From contig PVUG01000009.1 of the NCBI GenBank assembly GCA_003001975.1, positions 156,847 through 220,846 on the forward strand: a DNA stretch of 64,000 nt, read 5' to 3'. The notes beneath the pieces were generated by a model. It saw only the letters and a program-made list of their open reading frames with translations, was not told the DNA's origin and did not search any database. Position 1 is the first letter of the stretch; every line of letters starts with the position of its first letter. The position numbers and the translations under genes were made by a program. This document shows positions 53,996 to 63,721 of this stretch, piece after piece. The DNA comes from Martelella mediterranea. GTDB taxonomy: Bacteria; Pseudomonadota; Alphaproteobacteria; Rhizobiales; Rhizobiaceae.

Positions 53996-54895
53996 ATGAA
54001 GGCGTCCGGTGTTGTTCTCGCCTTCGGCGCGATCTCGATCTTCGCCATTCAGGATGCGATCACCCGCCATCTCGGCCCGTTATACTCTCCGCTTTTCATT
54101 GCAATGGTGCGTTACTGGGCCTTCGGCGTGTTCGTGATCCTTCTGGCGGCGAGAATGCCCGGCGGCTTTCGCAAGGCGGTGGCGACCGAGCATCCCACCT
54201 TGCAGATCTGGCGCTCCTTCCTGCTGGTGGCGCAGATCCTGATTTCGATCATCTCCTTTGCCCTTGTCGGCCTTGCCCAGAGCCAGGCGATCTTCATGTC
54301 GGCCCCGCTGGTGGTGGCGCTGTTGTCGGTGCCGCTTCTCGGCGAACGGGTGGGATGGCGTCGCTGGGTCGCCATCGTCATCGGCCTGTGCGGCGTGCTG
54401 ATCGTCATCGATCCTTTCGGCGAGGAGTTTACGCTGGTGACGCTGGTGCCGGTCGGCTGCTGCTTCACATTCGCGCTCTATTCGCTCTTCACCCGGCTTG
54501 CCGGACGTTACGACTCGCCCGAAGTCAGCCTGTTTTACACCGGCGTTGTCGGCATGGTGCTGACCAGCCTTATCGGCCCGTTCTTCTGGGAAGATGTACC
54601 GCTGGCAGACTGGGGCTGGCTGATCGCGCTTTGCGCCACCGGCATCTCCGGACACTACCTGCTGATTCGCGCCCTTGCCGTCACGGAAGCCGTCACCGTG
54701 CAGACCATCACCTATCTGCAGCTTGTCTACGGTTCGCTTTTCGGCGTGCTGCTGTTCAAGGAGCAGCTGACCGTGCATATGGTCGTCGGCGCGCTGATCG
54801 TCGTCGGCGCGGGGGTGTTCACCATCTGGCGCGAACATGTGCTGAAACAGCGCCAGGGAGCATCTTCGACCGAGGCAGCGCTGGCCGGAAGATAA
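53996..54895 (+). CDS. EamA/DMT family transporter
   Basis: 299 residues, ten helices, two EamA domains (about 5-137 and 150-280). First repeat ends PLLGERVGWRRWVAIVIGLCGVLIVI; second has ITYLQLVYGSLFGVLLFKEQLTVHMVVGALIVVGAGVF. Probably exports a small metabolite; the substrate is unknown. ATG 53996 has GGAG seven bases upstream. Confidence 0.86.
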   Translation: MKASGVVLAFGAISIFAIQDAITRHLGPLYSPLFIAMVRYWAFGVFVILLAARMPGGFRKAVATEHPTLQIWRSFLLVAQILISIISFALVGLAQSQAIFMSAPLVVALLSVPLLGERVGWRRWVAIVIGLCGVLIVIDPFGEEFTLVTLVPVGCCFTFALYSLFTRLAGRYDSPEVSLFYTGVVGMVLTSLIGPFFWEDVPLADWGWLIALCATGISGHYLLIRALAVTEAVTVQTITYLQLVYGSLFGVLLFKEQLTVHMVVGALIVVGAGVFTIWREHVLKQRQGASSTEAALAGR

Positions 54896-54914
54896 GGGGC
54901 ACCCACAGCGCCCC

Positions 54915-55937
54915 TCAGCCGGTTTCCGGCACGTCGAACGCTTCGCCCGGTTCAAGCGGGCGAAAGCGCTCTTCGTCAATGCCGGCATCGGCAAGCGCCG
55001 CCTTGAGGAGCTTCACCGGATCGTCCCGCCCCTCATCGGTCAGCTGGAACGTGCCGAAATGGTGGCCGGCGGCATAGGCCGCATTGCAAAGCTCAAACCC
55101 CTTCACGGCCTCGACCGGGTCCTGATGCTCGTTTTTCATGAAGAAACGCGGCTCATAGGCGCCGATCGGCAGGTTGGCGAGGCGGAAGCTGCCATATTTT
55201 TCCGCGGCGGCACGGTAATTCCGGCCTTCGTGAAAACCGGTATCGCCGATGTGATAGATCCGCCCGGCCGGGGTTTCGAGCACGAAGGCGGCCCACAGCG
55301 CCATGCGCCGGTCCATCACGCCACGCGCCGACCAGTGGTGGCAGGGCTCTGCAAAAACCCGCACGCCGCCGGGCAGTTGCGCCTGATGGCCCCAGTCGAG
55401 CACGGTTATCATGGCATCCGGCACTTTCCGGCGGATCACCGTGTCATTGCCGAGCGGGGTGACGATCCGGGGCGCATGTTCGGCCTGCAGCCGCTTCAGG
55501 CAGGTCTGGCTCAGATGGTCGTAGTGGTTATGGGTGACCAGCACCACATCGATCTTCGGCAGGTCTTCAAAGGCAACACCGGGCGGGCAGACCCGTTTCG
55601 GGCCCAGCGAATTGAACGGGCTCACACGTTCGGAAAACACCGGATCGGTCAGAATATTGACGCCGGCGACCTGGATCAGCAGGCTGGCATGGCCGATCAT
55701 CGTCACCCGCATGTCATTGCCCTCGACAAGCGCGTCCGGCCTGTGCGGCGCAAAGCGGCATTCCACCTGTTTGGGCCAGGGCGTACGCTTGTGCGCGAAT
55801 TGCCATTTGGCGACTTCCGCAAGGCCCGGCGGGTTCATGCCATCGGGATTGAAGAACAATGTGCCGTCGAAATGGTCGCTTTCCGGACCCGCATAATAGC
55901 GGTTCTTCTTGTGCAGCCGCATGCGCGTGGGGATCAT
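54915..55937 (-). CDS. MBL-fold metal-dependent hydrolase (NAPE-PLD/UlaG-like)
   Basis: 340 residues. VLVTHNHYDHLSQTCLKRL carries the HxHxDH zinc motif; further ligands in AEPCHHWSARG and HIGDTGFHEG; the N-terminal MIGHASLLIQVAGVNILTDPVFSERVSP is typical of the NAPE-PLD-like branch. Relatives include RomA and a human N-acyl phosphatidylethanolamine phospholipase D. Substrate not known. ATG 55937 follows AAGGA eight bases upstream; the longer frame (56105) is not supported. Convergent with the EamA gene. Confidence 0.86.
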   Translation of the reverse strand: MIPTRMRLHKKNRYYAGPESDHFDGTLFFNPDGMNPPGLAEVAKWQFAHKRTPWPKQVECRFAPHRPDALVEGNDMRVTMIGHASLLIQVAGVNILTDPVFSERVSPFNSLGPKRVCPPGVAFEDLPKIDVVLVTHNHYDHLSQTCLKRLQAEHAPRIVTPLGNDTVIRRKVPDAMITVLDWGHQAQLPGGVRVFAEPCHHWSARGVMDRRMALWAAFVLETPAGRIYHIGDTGFHEGRNYRAAAEKYGSFRLANLPIGAYEPRFFMKNEHQDPVEAVKGFELCNAAYAAGHHFGTFQLTDEGRDDPVKLLKAALADAGIDEERFRPLEPGEAFDVPETG

Positions 55938-56283
55938 GAAAGGGTCCTTTCGGTTGATCCGGGAGTTATTGGCCATCACTGATTGTCGCAACCGGCCTAC
56001 CGGGATATATATGCGGTAGCGGCGAAAAAGTTCCACGGCCCGAAATGCGCAAAAGCGCCTGCCATGGCTTGACTTTGCCGCAATCTTGGGGTTTATCGCC
56101 GACAAATCTGCTGACAGTGAAGACGTTCAGCCACCGACCGGGGCCCGAAAAGGTATAAAGAGAGCCCGGAGGTCAACATCCGACAGCGCGATGCGCCCTC
56201 GGATGGAATTTTGCTTTGCGTCTTGCATTTGCCGGCAGAGGTGCCAACGTTTCGACGTGTGCGAAACGAAAAGGGATTGGGCT
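55938..56283. other. Divergent intergenic region before ffh
   Basis: 346 bp between the MBL hydrolase start and the ffh start. It contains the promoter listed at 56069-56097 and an mRNA leader of about 180 nt. No gene or known RNA motif is seen in the leader. Confidence 0.45.
56069..56097 (+). promoter_or_regulatory. Probable ffh promoter
   Basis: TTGACT (56069-56074), 17 bases, TTTATC (56092-56097). Good sigma-70 match, about 190 bp upstream of the ffh start, reading the ffh-rpsP-rimM-trmD direction. Confidence 0.5.
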
Positions 56284-57828
56284 ATGTTTGAAAACCTCCA
56301 GGACCGCCTTGGTTCCGTCCTCAAGGGACTGACCGGCCGCGGCTCGCTTTCGGAAGCCGACGTGACGGCTGCGCTGCGCGAAGTGCGCCGGGCGCTTCTG
56401 GAAGCCGACGTCGCGCTGGAGGTGGTGCGCGACTTTACCGCCCGCGTGCGGGAAAAGGCCGTCGGCGCGGAAGTGCTGAAATCGATCAAGCCCGGCCAGA
56501 TGGTCGTCAAGATCGTCCATGACGAACTGGTCGAGATGCTCGGCTCCGAAGGCGTCACGCTCGATCTCAATGCGCCAGCGCCGGTCGTCATCATGATGGT
56601 CGGCCTGCAGGGTTCCGGCAAGACCACCACCACCGGCAAGATCGCGGCGCGGATGACCAATCGCGACCGCAGAAAAGTGCTGATGGCCTCGCTCGACACC
56701 CGTCGTCCGGCCGCCCAGGAGCAGTTGAAGCAGATCGGCGAGCAGACCTCGGTCGATACGCTGCCGGTGATCAAGGGCCAGGACCCGGTCGCTATTGCCA
56801 AGCGCGCCGTACAGGCGGCCAAGCTCGGCGGCCATGACGTCGTCATTCTCGATACTGCCGGCCGCACCCATATCGACGAGCCGCTGATGGTCGAGATGTC
56901 CGACATCCGCAAGCAGGCCAATCCGCATGAAATCCTGCTGGTGGCCGACTCACTTACCGGTCAGGATGCCGTCAATCTCGCCCGCAACTTCGACCAGCGC
57001 GTCGGCATTACCGGCCTCGTTCTGACCCGTATGGACGGTGACGGGCGCGGCGGTGCTGCCCTTTCCATGCGCGCGGTCACCGGCAAGCCGATCAAGCTGA
57101 TCGGTACCGGCGAAAAGATGGATGCGCTGGAGGAATTCCACCCCAAGCGCATCGCCGACCGTATTCTCGGCATGGGCGATATCGTCTCGCTGGTGGAAAA
57201 GGCCGCCGAGACGATCGACGCCGAAAAAGCCCAGGCCATGGCCCAGAAGATGGCCAAGGGCAAGTTCGACCTCAACGACATGGCCGAACAATTGAAGCAG
57301 ATGCAGAACATGGGCGGCATGGGCGGCATTATGGGCCTGATGCCGGGCATGGGCGGGATGAAGGACAAGATGGCTGCCGCCGGCATGGACGACAGCGTCT
57401 TCAACCGCCAGCTCGCCATCATCTCCTCTATGACGAAGTATGAACGCGCCCATCCCGACGTTTTGAAGAATTCGCGCAAGAAGCGCATCGCCGCAGGTTC
57501 CGGCACGTCTGCCGCCGATATCAACAAGCTTCTGAAAATGCATCGCCAGATGTCCGACATGATGAAGGCCATGGGCGGCAAGGGCAAAGGCAAGATGAAG
57601 CAGATGATGAACATGATGGGCGGCGGCGGCATGCCGGGCGGCATGGGTGGAATGGGCGGCGGCATGCCCGACCTTTCCAAGCTCGACGCCAACCAGCTGG
57701 CCGAATTGCAGAAGCAGGCCGGCGGTCTCGGCGGTCCGGGCGGCATGCCGCCTGGCGGACTTCCCGGCCTCGGCGGCCCGAAGCTTCCCGGTCTGGGCGG
57801 CGGCTTTGGCAAGGGGAAGAAGAAGTGA
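56284..57828 (+). CDS. ffh: Signal recognition particle protein Ffh
   Basis: 514 residues. N domain (MFENLQDRLGSVLKGLTGRGSLSEADV), G domain GTPase motifs GLQGSGKTTTTGKIAARM, DTRRPAAQEQL, DTAGRTHIDEPL, TRMDGDGRGGAAL, then the Met-rich M domain that binds signal peptides and 4.5S RNA (GRFDLNDMAEQLKQMQNMGGMGGIMG-type start; conserved MTKYERAHPDVLKNSRKKRIAAGSG). The C-terminal tail of about 70 residues is Gly/Met-rich, as in other rhizobia. Its stop overlaps the next gene start. Confidence 0.97.
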   Translation: MFENLQDRLGSVLKGLTGRGSLSEADVTAALREVRRALLEADVALEVVRDFTARVREKAVGAEVLKSIKPGQMVVKIVHDELVEMLGSEGVTLDLNAPAPVVIMMVGLQGSGKTTTTGKIAARMTNRDRRKVLMASLDTRRPAAQEQLKQIGEQTSVDTLPVIKGQDPVAIAKRAVQAAKLGGHDVVILDTAGRTHIDEPLMVEMSDIRKQANPHEILLVADSLTGQDAVNLARNFDQRVGITGLVLTRMDGDGRGGAALSMRAVTGKPIKLIGTGEKMDALEEFHPKRIADRILGMGDIVSLVEKAAETIDAEKAQAMAQKMAKGKFDLNDMAEQLKQMQNMGGMGGIMGLMPGMGGMKDKMAAAGMDDSVFNRQLAIISSMTKYERAHPDVLKNSRKKRIAAGSGTSAADINKLLKMHRQMSDMMKAMGGKGKGKMKQMMNMMGGGGMPGGMGGMGGGMPDLSKLDANQLAELQKQAGGLGGPGGMPPGGLPGLGGPKLPGLGGGFGKGKKK

Positions 57829-58136
57829 CGGACGCCGAAATCAAAGAGCAGCTTGCCCAGTATCGCCAGTCGATCGACAACCTCGATGCCGCACTGGTGC
57901 ACATTCTCGCCGAACGGTTCCGCTGCACCAAGGCAGTCGGGCACCTGAAGGCCAAACACGACCTGCCGCCGGCCGATCCGGCGCGTGAGGAACAGCAGAT
58001 TTCGCGGTTGAGGACATTGGCGAAAAACGCCGATCTCGATCCCGATTTTGCCGAAACCTTCCTGAATTTCATCATCAAGGAAGTCATCCGGCATCATGAG
58101 CAGATCGCCGCCGAACACGGTGGTGCAGAGAAATAG
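57825..58136 (+). CDS. Chorismate mutase (AroQ type)
   Basis: 103 residues. Single-domain helical chorismate mutase: IDNLDAALVHILAERFRCTKAVGHLKAKHDLPPADPAREEQQISRL matches the AroQ pattern with the active-site Arg, Lys and Glu. Converts chorismate to prephenate for Phe/Tyr. GTG 57825 overlaps the ffh stop. Sits between ffh and rpsP, the standard rhizobial place. Confidence 0.92.
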   Translation: MTDAEIKEQLAQYRQSIDNLDAALVHILAERFRCTKAVGHLKAKHDLPPADPAREEQQISRLRTLAKNADLDPDFAETFLNFIIKEVIRHHEQIAAEHGGAEK

Positions 58137-58259
58137 ACCGGTTATCGGTCATCGAAAATGCCCTGTCATTCCAGTATCGGCTTGCGCTGATCGCAGAAGA
58201 CAGGGTCAAGGAAACGAATGGGCTTAGGCCCAAAGAAATGCCTTTAAGGAGAAAACAGA

Positions 58260-58643
58260 ATGGCAATCAAGATTCGTCTCGCCCGCGGCGGTTCCAAGAA
58301 GCGCCCCTACTACCACATCGTTGCAGCCGACGAGCGCTCCCCGCGTGACGGCCGTTTCATCGAGAAGCTCGGCCACTGGAACCCGATGCTGCCGAAGGAT
58401 AGCGAAGAGCGCGTCGTGTTCGACGAAGAGCGCGTGAAGTACTGGCTCGGCACCGGCGCCCAGCCGACCGACCGTGTTCTGCGCTTCCTCGCCGAAGCCG
58501 GCATTGCCGAGCGCAAGGCCCGCAACAACCCGAACAAGGCCAAGCCCGGCAAGAAGGCCGAAGAGCGCGTTGCCGAAAAGAAGCAGAAGGCTGAAGAAGC
58601 AGCAGCCGCTGCCGCAGAAGCCGCTGCCGAAGCTTCGGAATAA
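58260..58643 (+). CDS. rpsP: 30S ribosomal protein S16
   Basis: 127 residues: [43 protein letters not shown] is the universal S16 start. The Lys/Ala-rich tail beyond residue 85 is typical of alphaproteobacteria. AAGGAG lies 9-10 bp before the ATG. Confidence 0.98.
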   Translation: MAIKIRLARGGSKKRPYYHIVAADERSPRDGRFIEKLGHWNPMLPKDSEERVVFDEERVKYWLGTGAQPTDRVLRFLAEAGIAERKARNNPNKAKPGKKAEERVAEKKQKAEEAAAAAAEAAAEASE

Positions 58644-58706
58644 GCTTCACGCCCGCAGGCGGCCTGCCGCTTCCGGTGCAGGGCACGCTTTGGGGCATGG
58701 ATTGAG

Positions 58707-58735
58707 GGCCGGGCGCATGCGTCCGGCCTTTTCCT
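58707..58735 (+). terminator. Hairpin between rpsP and rimM
   Basis: GGCCGGgCGC / GCGtCCGGCC (58707-58728), followed by TTTTCCTTT. Can reduce readthrough from rpsP into rimM. Confidence 0.65.
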
Positions 58736-58777
58736 TTGTGCCAAAAGAGCATAGATAGCCATTGATGGCAGGGAAGA

Positions 58778-59350
58778 ATGACGATGGCGAAGCTCAAAGA
58801 TCCGGTATTGATGGCAACCATTGGCGCGGCGCAGGGCCTGCGTGGCGATGTGCGCGTGCGCTGCTTTACCGCAAACCCGCTGACGGTCGGCGATTACGGC
58901 AATCTGCATGCCGAGGACGGGCGTGTGTTCGAGATTCTCGAAACCCGGCCCGGCAAGAACAACATGATCGTCATCCGCTTTCGCGGGGTCAACGACCGCA
59001 CCGCTGCAGAAGCGCTGCGCGGCCTCAATCTCTACATCGAGCGTGACAATCTGCCCGATGACGAGCTTGATGATGATGAGTATTTCTACGCCGATCTCGA
59101 GGGCCTCGATGTTTTCGACGATGCAGGCAACAGCTACGGCGCCATCAGCGCGATCTTCGATTTCGGCGCCGGCGACCTGCTCGAGCTGAAAGGTCCGGGC
59201 CGCCGCCCGGTGCTGATCCCCTTCAACGAGAGCGCCGTGCTGGAAATCGATTTCACCGACCGCCGGGTGCTGATCGATCCGGTGGCTGCCGGTCTGATCG
59301 ATGACGGCGATGATGACACCCCGGACTTTCCCGATCCCGACGGCCGGTAA
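58778..59350 (+). CDS. rimM: 16S rRNA processing protein RimM
   Basis: 190 residues. N-terminal RimM domain ([24 protein letters not shown]...), then a PRC-barrel domain ([34 protein letters not shown]). Helps assembly of the 30S head with S19. Two ATG starts (58778 and 58784) share GGGAAGA; 58778 is listed. The C-terminus is an acidic tail ([16 protein letters not shown]). Confidence 0.94.
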   Translation: MTMAKLKDPVLMATIGAAQGLRGDVRVRCFTANPLTVGDYGNLHAEDGRVFEILETRPGKNNMIVIRFRGVNDRTAAEALRGLNLYIERDNLPDDELDDDEYFYADLEGLDVFDDAGNSYGAISAIFDFGAGDLLELKGPGRRPVLIPFNESAVLEIDFTDRRVLIDPVAAGLIDDGDDDTPDFPDPDGR

Positions 59351-59355
59351 CCGCG

Positions 59356-60054
59356 ATGTCCTTCAAGGCGACCGTCCTCACCCTTTATCCGGAGATGTTT
59401 CCCGGCCATCTTGGTACGTCGCTTGCCGGCCGGGCGGCCGAACGCGGGCAATGGTCGCTGGATGCCGTCAATATTCGTGATTTTGCCGAGGACCGGCACC
59501 GCAGCGTCGACGACACGCCGGCCGGCGGTGGCGCGGGCATGGTCTTGCGAGCCGATATTCTGGGCCGGGCCATCGATGCCGTCAGCGCCGGCGACGACCG
59601 GCCGCGCCTGTTGATGAGCCCGCGGGGAAAACCGCTGACACAGGCGCGTGTGCGCGAACTGGCCGAAGGCCCGGGCGCCGTGATCGTCTGCGGACGTTTC
59701 GAGGGTGTCGACCAACGCGTGATCGACCGGCGTGGCCTCGAAGAAGTTTCCATCGGCGATTATATCCTCTCCGGCGGCGAACCTGCCGCGCTGGTGCTGC
59801 TCGATGCGGTCATCCGGGTTCTGCCGGGCGTGATGGGCAATGCGCTTTCCGGCACCCATGAAAGCTTCGAAAACGGGCTTCTGGAACATCCGCATTATAC
59901 CCGTCCCGCTGAATGGGAGGGGGAGACGATCCCCGACGTGCTGACCTCCGGCAATCATGCGGTCATCGACAAATGGCGTCACGAACAGGCACTTCGGCTG
60001 ACGGCCGCGCGCCGGCCCGAGCTTGTCGCAGACAAGGAGAGCGACGATGAGTGA
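59356..60054 (+). CDS. trmD: tRNA (guanine37-N1)-methyltransferase
   Basis: 232-residue SPOUT-class enzyme making m1G37. [19 protein letters not shown] at the start and the trefoil knot [30 protein letters not shown] (about 133-162) with SAM-binding residues are complete. It begins 5 bp after rimM and overlaps the GNAT gene by 8 bp. Confidence 0.97.
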   Translation: MSFKATVLTLYPEMFPGHLGTSLAGRAAERGQWSLDAVNIRDFAEDRHRSVDDTPAGGGAGMVLRADILGRAIDAVSAGDDRPRLLMSPRGKPLTQARVRELAEGPGAVIVCGRFEGVDQRVIDRRGLEEVSIGDYILSGGEPAALVLLDAVIRVLPGVMGNALSGTHESFENGLLEHPHYTRPAEWEGETIPDVLTSGNHAVIDKWRHEQALRLTAARRPELVADKESDDE

Positions 60055-60607
60055 GGCACTGCAGCTCGAACCGTTTGCAGCGGAGCATTTCGACATTGTG
60101 TCGCGCTGGTTTGACGATGCCAGGACGACAGCGCTTTGGGGCGGCACGCAGCTTGCCTTTCCCTTCAGCTACGAACAGCTTTGCGAAGGGTCCGCCGACA
60201 TGCTGGGCTCAAAGCCCGCGCTTGTGTGCTTTACAGCCAGAACCGGCGACACCGTCGCAGGCCATGGCCAGATCGTCTTCGACCGGCTGAACGGTGTCGC
60301 CAGGCTTTGCCGCATCGCCATTGCCCCTGAATTCCGGGGCAAGGGATTGTCCCGGCCCCTGCTTGCCCTTCTGGTGGAGGAAGCCTTCAGGGAGCCCGGC
60401 ATCATGCGGGTGGAACTCAATGTCTATGACAACAATGCCGCGGCAATCCGGGCCTATCTCGCCTTTGGCTTCACAAAGGAAGGCATACGCCGTTCCTCGG
60501 CGCGCTTTGACGATGAGCGCTGGGACACCGTGATGATGGGGCTGTTGCGGACCGAATGGGCGCAATCCGATGCGTTTACGGCCGTAAAACCCCGCAATAA
60601 GGGGTGA
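60047..60607 (+). CDS. GNAT family N-acetyltransferase
   Basis: 186 residues. Acetyl-CoA-binding motif A is [28 protein letters not shown] (R-G-K-G-L), followed by [27 protein letters not shown] (motif B). Substrate unknown; RimJ-like ribosomal or small amine substrates are possible. ATG 60047 overlaps the trmD end. Confidence 0.88.
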   Translation: MSEALQLEPFAAEHFDIVSRWFDDARTTALWGGTQLAFPFSYEQLCEGSADMLGSKPALVCFTARTGDTVAGHGQIVFDRLNGVARLCRIAIAPEFRGKGLSRPLLALLVEEAFREPGIMRVELNVYDNNAAAIRAYLAFGFTKEGIRRSSARFDDERWDTVMMGLLRTEWAQSDAFTAVKPRNKG

Positions 60608-60778
60608 CAAAGGCCAAAAAAACGTCTATAGGCCCGCCCTGACCGGTGTTTCCGGTTGCCCAAATGAAGAACCGCGTAACGCTCCTGCCTTGGAATGAAG
60701 GCGAATCCGGAGGCTTTGTCCAAAGGATGACTGTCGAGCGCTCTGGCCGTTAAAGCAAGATATCAAGAGGTTAGACCG

Positions 60779-61240
60779 ATGAACATCATCGAGCAGCTCG
60801 AAGCTGAAGAGACAGCGCGCATCAAGGGACAGCGCGAACTCCCCCCGTTTGAAGCCGGCGACACCGTCCGCGTCAACGTCCGCGTGACGGAAGGCACTCG
60901 CACCCGTGTGCAGGCCTTCGAAGGTGTCTGCATTGCCCGCTCCGGCGGCGGCATCCACGAGAACTTCACCGTTCGCAAGATTTCCTACGGCGAAGGTGTG
61001 GAGCGTGTATTCCCGGTTTATTCGCCCCAGGTCGAAGGCGTTGAAGTGATCCGCCGCGGCAAGGTTCGCCGCGCGAAGCTCTACTACCTGCGTGACCGCC
61101 GCGGCAAGTCCGCGCGTATCGCCGAGGATACCTCCGTTCGCGCTCGCCGTCTGAACGACGAAGCCCGCGAAAAGGCCGCAGCAGCCCGCGCCGCTGCCAA
61201 GGCCGAGAAGGAAGCTGCCGCAGCAGCCAAGAGCGAATAA
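60779..61240 (+). CDS. rplS: 50S ribosomal protein L19
   Basis: 153 residues. [50 protein letters not shown] and the [46 protein letters not shown] block are diagnostic. The Ala/Lys-rich C-terminal tail is usual for the order. A terminator follows. Confidence 0.98.
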   Translation: MNIIEQLEAEETARIKGQRELPPFEAGDTVRVNVRVTEGTRTRVQAFEGVCIARSGGGIHENFTVRKISYGEGVERVFPVYSPQVEGVEVIRRGKVRRAKLYYLRDRRGKSARIAEDTSVRARRLNDEAREKAAAARAAAKAEKEAAAAAKSE

Positions 61241-61266
61241 GCTTTTTCGCTTTATTCTGTTTCAAG

Positions 61267-61288
61267 AAGCCGCCTCCGGGCGGCTTTT
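61267..61288 (+). terminator. Terminator of rplS
   Basis: AAGCCGCC / GGCGGCTT stem with TCCG loop running into TTTT, 27 bp after the rplS stop. Confidence 0.85.
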
Positions 61289-61320
61289 CAGTTTGTTGAC
61301 AAAGCTGTCCCCGCACTCCG

Positions 61321-61438
61321 CGTCATCCTCGGGCTTGACCCGAGGATCCAGGCTTCTCCGGCGATGCGTCGGCTCGGTTGAAGGCCGGCATGCATAGGTC
61401 ATGCGGCCCTGGATCCCGGCTCAAGGCCGGGATGACGG
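61321..61438. repeat. REP-like mosaic palindrome, copy C
   Basis: The left arm (CGTCATCCTCGGGCTTGACC..., from 61321) and right arm (CCCGGCTCAAGGCCGGGATGACGG, ending 61438) come from two sequence variants of the family, so the copy is mosaic. An extra CTCGGTTGAAGGCCGGCATGC piece lies between them. The left arm is the intact counterpart of the repeat cut by the IS110 element at 63698. Confidence 0.85.
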
Positions 61439-61458
61439 AGTTGAGAGTATTATAGTCT

Positions 61459-61483
61459 GAAGCCGCCTTCGGGCGGCTTCTTT
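61459..61483 (+). terminator. Second terminator-like hairpin with TTCG loop
   Basis: GAAGCCGCC-TTCG-GGCGGCTTC followed by TTT. Stem nearly identical to the rplS terminator at 61267, on the far side of REP copy C. Confidence 0.75.
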
Positions 61484-61605
61484 GCGTTTTGCGATCCGTC
61501 CGGCGGTTTTGACAAGAAAAAGCCGGAATCGCTTCCTATCTCCGTGCTCCCTTGAATTGTGAAGCCGCAATCGTCTTATTATGGTTGTGGCTATACGGAG
61601 TAGAA

Positions 61606-61818
61606 ATGTCTCTTACACGCGCCATTGTGGCTGGCGCCGGAAACCCGATGATACTGGGTTCCATTGCCACACCTGTGCTTGCCGGCACCGCTAAAGGCGC
61701 CGATCGCCTTCTGCTCGATGATGATGTCACCGTCAGCAGCGCCAGTCAGCGCACTGGTCCGGACCCGTTCTTCATGCTTCTCAGAACGCATACGGACCGG
61801 GCGCGAAGCCAGTTTTGA
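61606..61818 (+). CDS. Possible small ORF upstream of leuC
   Basis: 70 codons from ATG 61606, which has GGAG five bases upstream: MSLTRAIVAGAGNPMILGS..., then an acidic stretch and a basic end (RTHTDRARSQF). TTGAAT/TATTAT promoter-like boxes lie at 61552-61582. I recognise no family, and composition is only moderately gene-like. Could be a small protein or an incidental frame in the long leuC leader. Confidence 0.25.
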   Translation: MSLTRAIVAGAGNPMILGSIATPVLAGTAKGADRLLLDDDVTVSSASQRTGPDPFFMLLRTHTDRARSQF

Positions 61819-61871
61819 ACCATTCTCGTAAATGATTGCCGAAACCCCGGAAAGCTGGTAAAGACCGGCCC

Positions 61872-61997
61872 ATGAGGATCATTGACAGAAAGAGCGCGGC
61901 CGTTTCCCTAAGGCCTTTCGTGCTGCAGGACAGAAAGCGCCTGCCGAGCCGCTTCTTTGCGATGATTTCCGGCGCGCTCAACGCCCGACTTAGCTGA
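61872..61997 (+). CDS. Candidate 41-codon leader ORF before leuC
   Basis: ATG 61872 to TGA 61995-61997 encodes a basic 41-residue peptide (MRIIDRKSAAVSLRPFVLQD..., five Leu in total, not clustered). It ends 21 bp before an intrinsic terminator that precedes leuC, the layout of a translated attenuation leader. There is no strong ribosome site and no run of Leu codons, so classical leucine attenuation is not proven. Confidence 0.3.
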   Translation: MRIIDRKSAAVSLRPFVLQDRKRLPSRFFAMISGALNARLS

Positions 61998-62018
61998 TGC
62001 TTTTCAAAAAGCAATGCC

Positions 62019-62042
62019 GGCTGCGGGCAACCGCGCCTTTTT
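62019..62042 (+). terminator. Intrinsic terminator in the leuC leader (possible attenuator)
   Basis: GGC(T)GCGG-GCAA-CCGCGCC stem-loop (62019-62037) followed by TTTTT, 31 bp before the leuC ATG. A weaker GCTTTT-CA-AAAAGC hairpin lies just upstream at 61999-62012. A terminator this close to a start codon, facing the gene, suggests premature-termination control. Confidence 0.6.
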
Positions 62043-62072
62043 CATGTTCCTCGACAAATGGGTTACGAAATC

Positions 62073-63482
62073 ATGAGCAAGGCTCGCACAATCTATGACA
62101 AGATCTGGGACGATCATCTGGTGGACAGCCAGGATGACGGCACCTGTCTCATCTACATCGACCGTCATCTGGTCCACGAAGTTACCAGCCCGCAGGCCTT
62201 CGAAGGTCTGAGGCTGGCAGGTCGCACGGTGCATGCGCCGCTGAAGACGTTGGCCGTGGTCGACCACAACGTTCCGACCACGCCCGACCGCGTCAACGGC
62301 ATCAAGAACGAGGAAAGCCGCATTCAGGTGGCAGCCCTTGCCCAGAATGCACTCGATTTCGGCGTCGAATATTATTCCGAGAAGGACAAGCGTCAGGGCA
62401 TCGTTCACATCGTCGGCCCCGAACAGGGCTTTACGTTGCCGGGCATGACCATCGTCTGCGGCGACAGCCACACCTCCACCCATGGCGCTTTCGGCGCGCT
62501 GGCGCATGGTATCGGCACGTCCGAGGTCGAGCATGTGCTCGCCACGCAGACGCTGATCCAGTCGAAAGCCAAGAACATGCTGGTGCGCGTTGACGGCAAG
62601 GCGCCGGAAGGCGTGACCGCCAAGGACATCATTCTGGCGATCATCGGCGAGATCGGCACCGCCGGCGGCACCGGCCACGTCATCGAATTTGCCGGTGAGG
62701 CGATCCGGGACCTGTCCATGGAAGGCCGCATGACCGTCTGTAACATGACGATCGAAGGCGGCGCCCGCGCCGGCCTGATCGCGCCGGACGAAAAGACTTT
62801 CGCCTATATCAAGGAGCGCCCGCGCGCGCCGAAGGGCGAGGCCTGGGACCGGGCGGTGGAATACTGGAAGTCGCTGACGACGGATGAGGGTGCGGAATAT
62901 GATCGTGTGGTCACGCTCGATGCCGCCAACCTGCCGCCGATCGTCTCCTGGGGTTCTTCGCCGGAAGACGTGATCGCGGTGACCGGCGAAGTGCCGAACC
63001 CCGATGAGATTCCCGATGAGACCAAGCGCACCTCCAAATGGCGTGCGCTGAAATATATGGGTCTCGAACCGGGAACGAAGATCACCGATATCGAACTCGA
63101 CCGCGTCTTCATCGGTTCCTGCACCAATGGCCGTATCGAGGACCTGCGGGCAGCCGCAGCCGTTGCCAAGGGCCGCAAGGTCGCTGACCGGGTCAATGCC
63201 ATGATCGTGCCGGGCTCGGGGCTGGTGAAGGAACAGGCGGAAGCCGAGGGTCTCGACAAGATCTTCATCGAGGCCGGTTTCGAATGGCGCGAGCCGGGCT
63301 GCTCCATGTGCCTGGCGATGAATGACGACCGGCTGAAGCCGGAAGAACGCTGCGCCTCGACCTCGAACCGTAATTTCGAAGGCCGCCAGGGCTACAAGGG
63401 CCGGACCCATCTGGTCTCCCCCGCCATGGCCGCCGCCGCCGCCATCGAAGGCCGGTTCGTCGATATTCGCAACTGGAAATAA
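62073..63482 (+). CDS. leuC: 3-Isopropylmalate dehydratase large subunit
   Basis: 469 residues. 4Fe-4S subunit that isomerises 2- to 3-isopropylmalate in leucine synthesis. [41 protein letters not shown], cluster cysteines in FIGSCTNGR and [12 protein letters not shown], and [12 protein letters not shown] are complete. ATG 62073 ([18 protein letters not shown]) fits rhizobial LeuC; five codons upstream another ATG (62058) is less likely. leuD is not adjacent; an IS110 element and REP follow. Confidence 0.97.
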   Translation: MSKARTIYDKIWDDHLVDSQDDGTCLIYIDRHLVHEVTSPQAFEGLRLAGRTVHAPLKTLAVVDHNVPTTPDRVNGIKNEESRIQVAALAQNALDFGVEYYSEKDKRQGIVHIVGPEQGFTLPGMTIVCGDSHTSTHGAFGALAHGIGTSEVEHVLATQTLIQSKAKNMLVRVDGKAPEGVTAKDIILAIIGEIGTAGGTGHVIEFAGEAIRDLSMEGRMTVCNMTIEGGARAGLIAPDEKTFAYIKERPRAPKGEAWDRAVEYWKSLTTDEGAEYDRVVTLDAANLPPIVSWGSSPEDVIAVTGEVPNPDEIPDETKRTSKWRALKYMGLEPGTKITDIELDRVFIGSCTNGRIEDLRAAAAVAKGRKVADRVNAMIVPGSGLVKEQAEAEGLDKIFIEAGFEWREPGCSMCLAMNDDRLKPEERCASTSNRNFEGRQGYKGRTHLVSPAMAAAAAIEGRFVDIRNWK

Positions 63483-63587
63483 TCTGCTCTGATGTGCAGT
63501 TGAAGAAGGCGGCCGATAGTCGCCTTCAGACTGCTGACAAACCCGAAGACGTGCGGGTTGTTGCTTCCCTCAGCCATCCCCACAGGT

Positions 63588-63698
63588 GTCATGCTCGGAC
63601 GTGATCCGAGCATCCATTCTGCTCAACCCTTTGATAGGAAAGGGTTTAAAGCAAGTACACATCGTGCGGCCCTGGATCCTCGGGTCAAGCCCGAGGAT
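63588..63698. repeat. REP-like mosaic palindrome, copy D, interrupted by IS110
   Basis: The left arm is a divergent variant (GTCATGCTCGGACGTGATCC...). The right arm, CCTGGATCCTCGGGTCAAGC then CCGAGGAT, matches the reverse complement of the copy C left arm exactly, up to base 63698. There the intact copy continues GACG, while this one continues TGTTTG. The break marks the left end of the IS110 element. Confidence 0.85.
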
Positions 63699-63721
63699 TG
63701 TTTGTTGAAAACGGTCTATTG

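Noticed and set aside
53669..54070. 133-codon minus-strand frame upstream of the EamA gene
   Set aside because: Basic, low-complexity product overlapping the EamA start; no homologue recognised.
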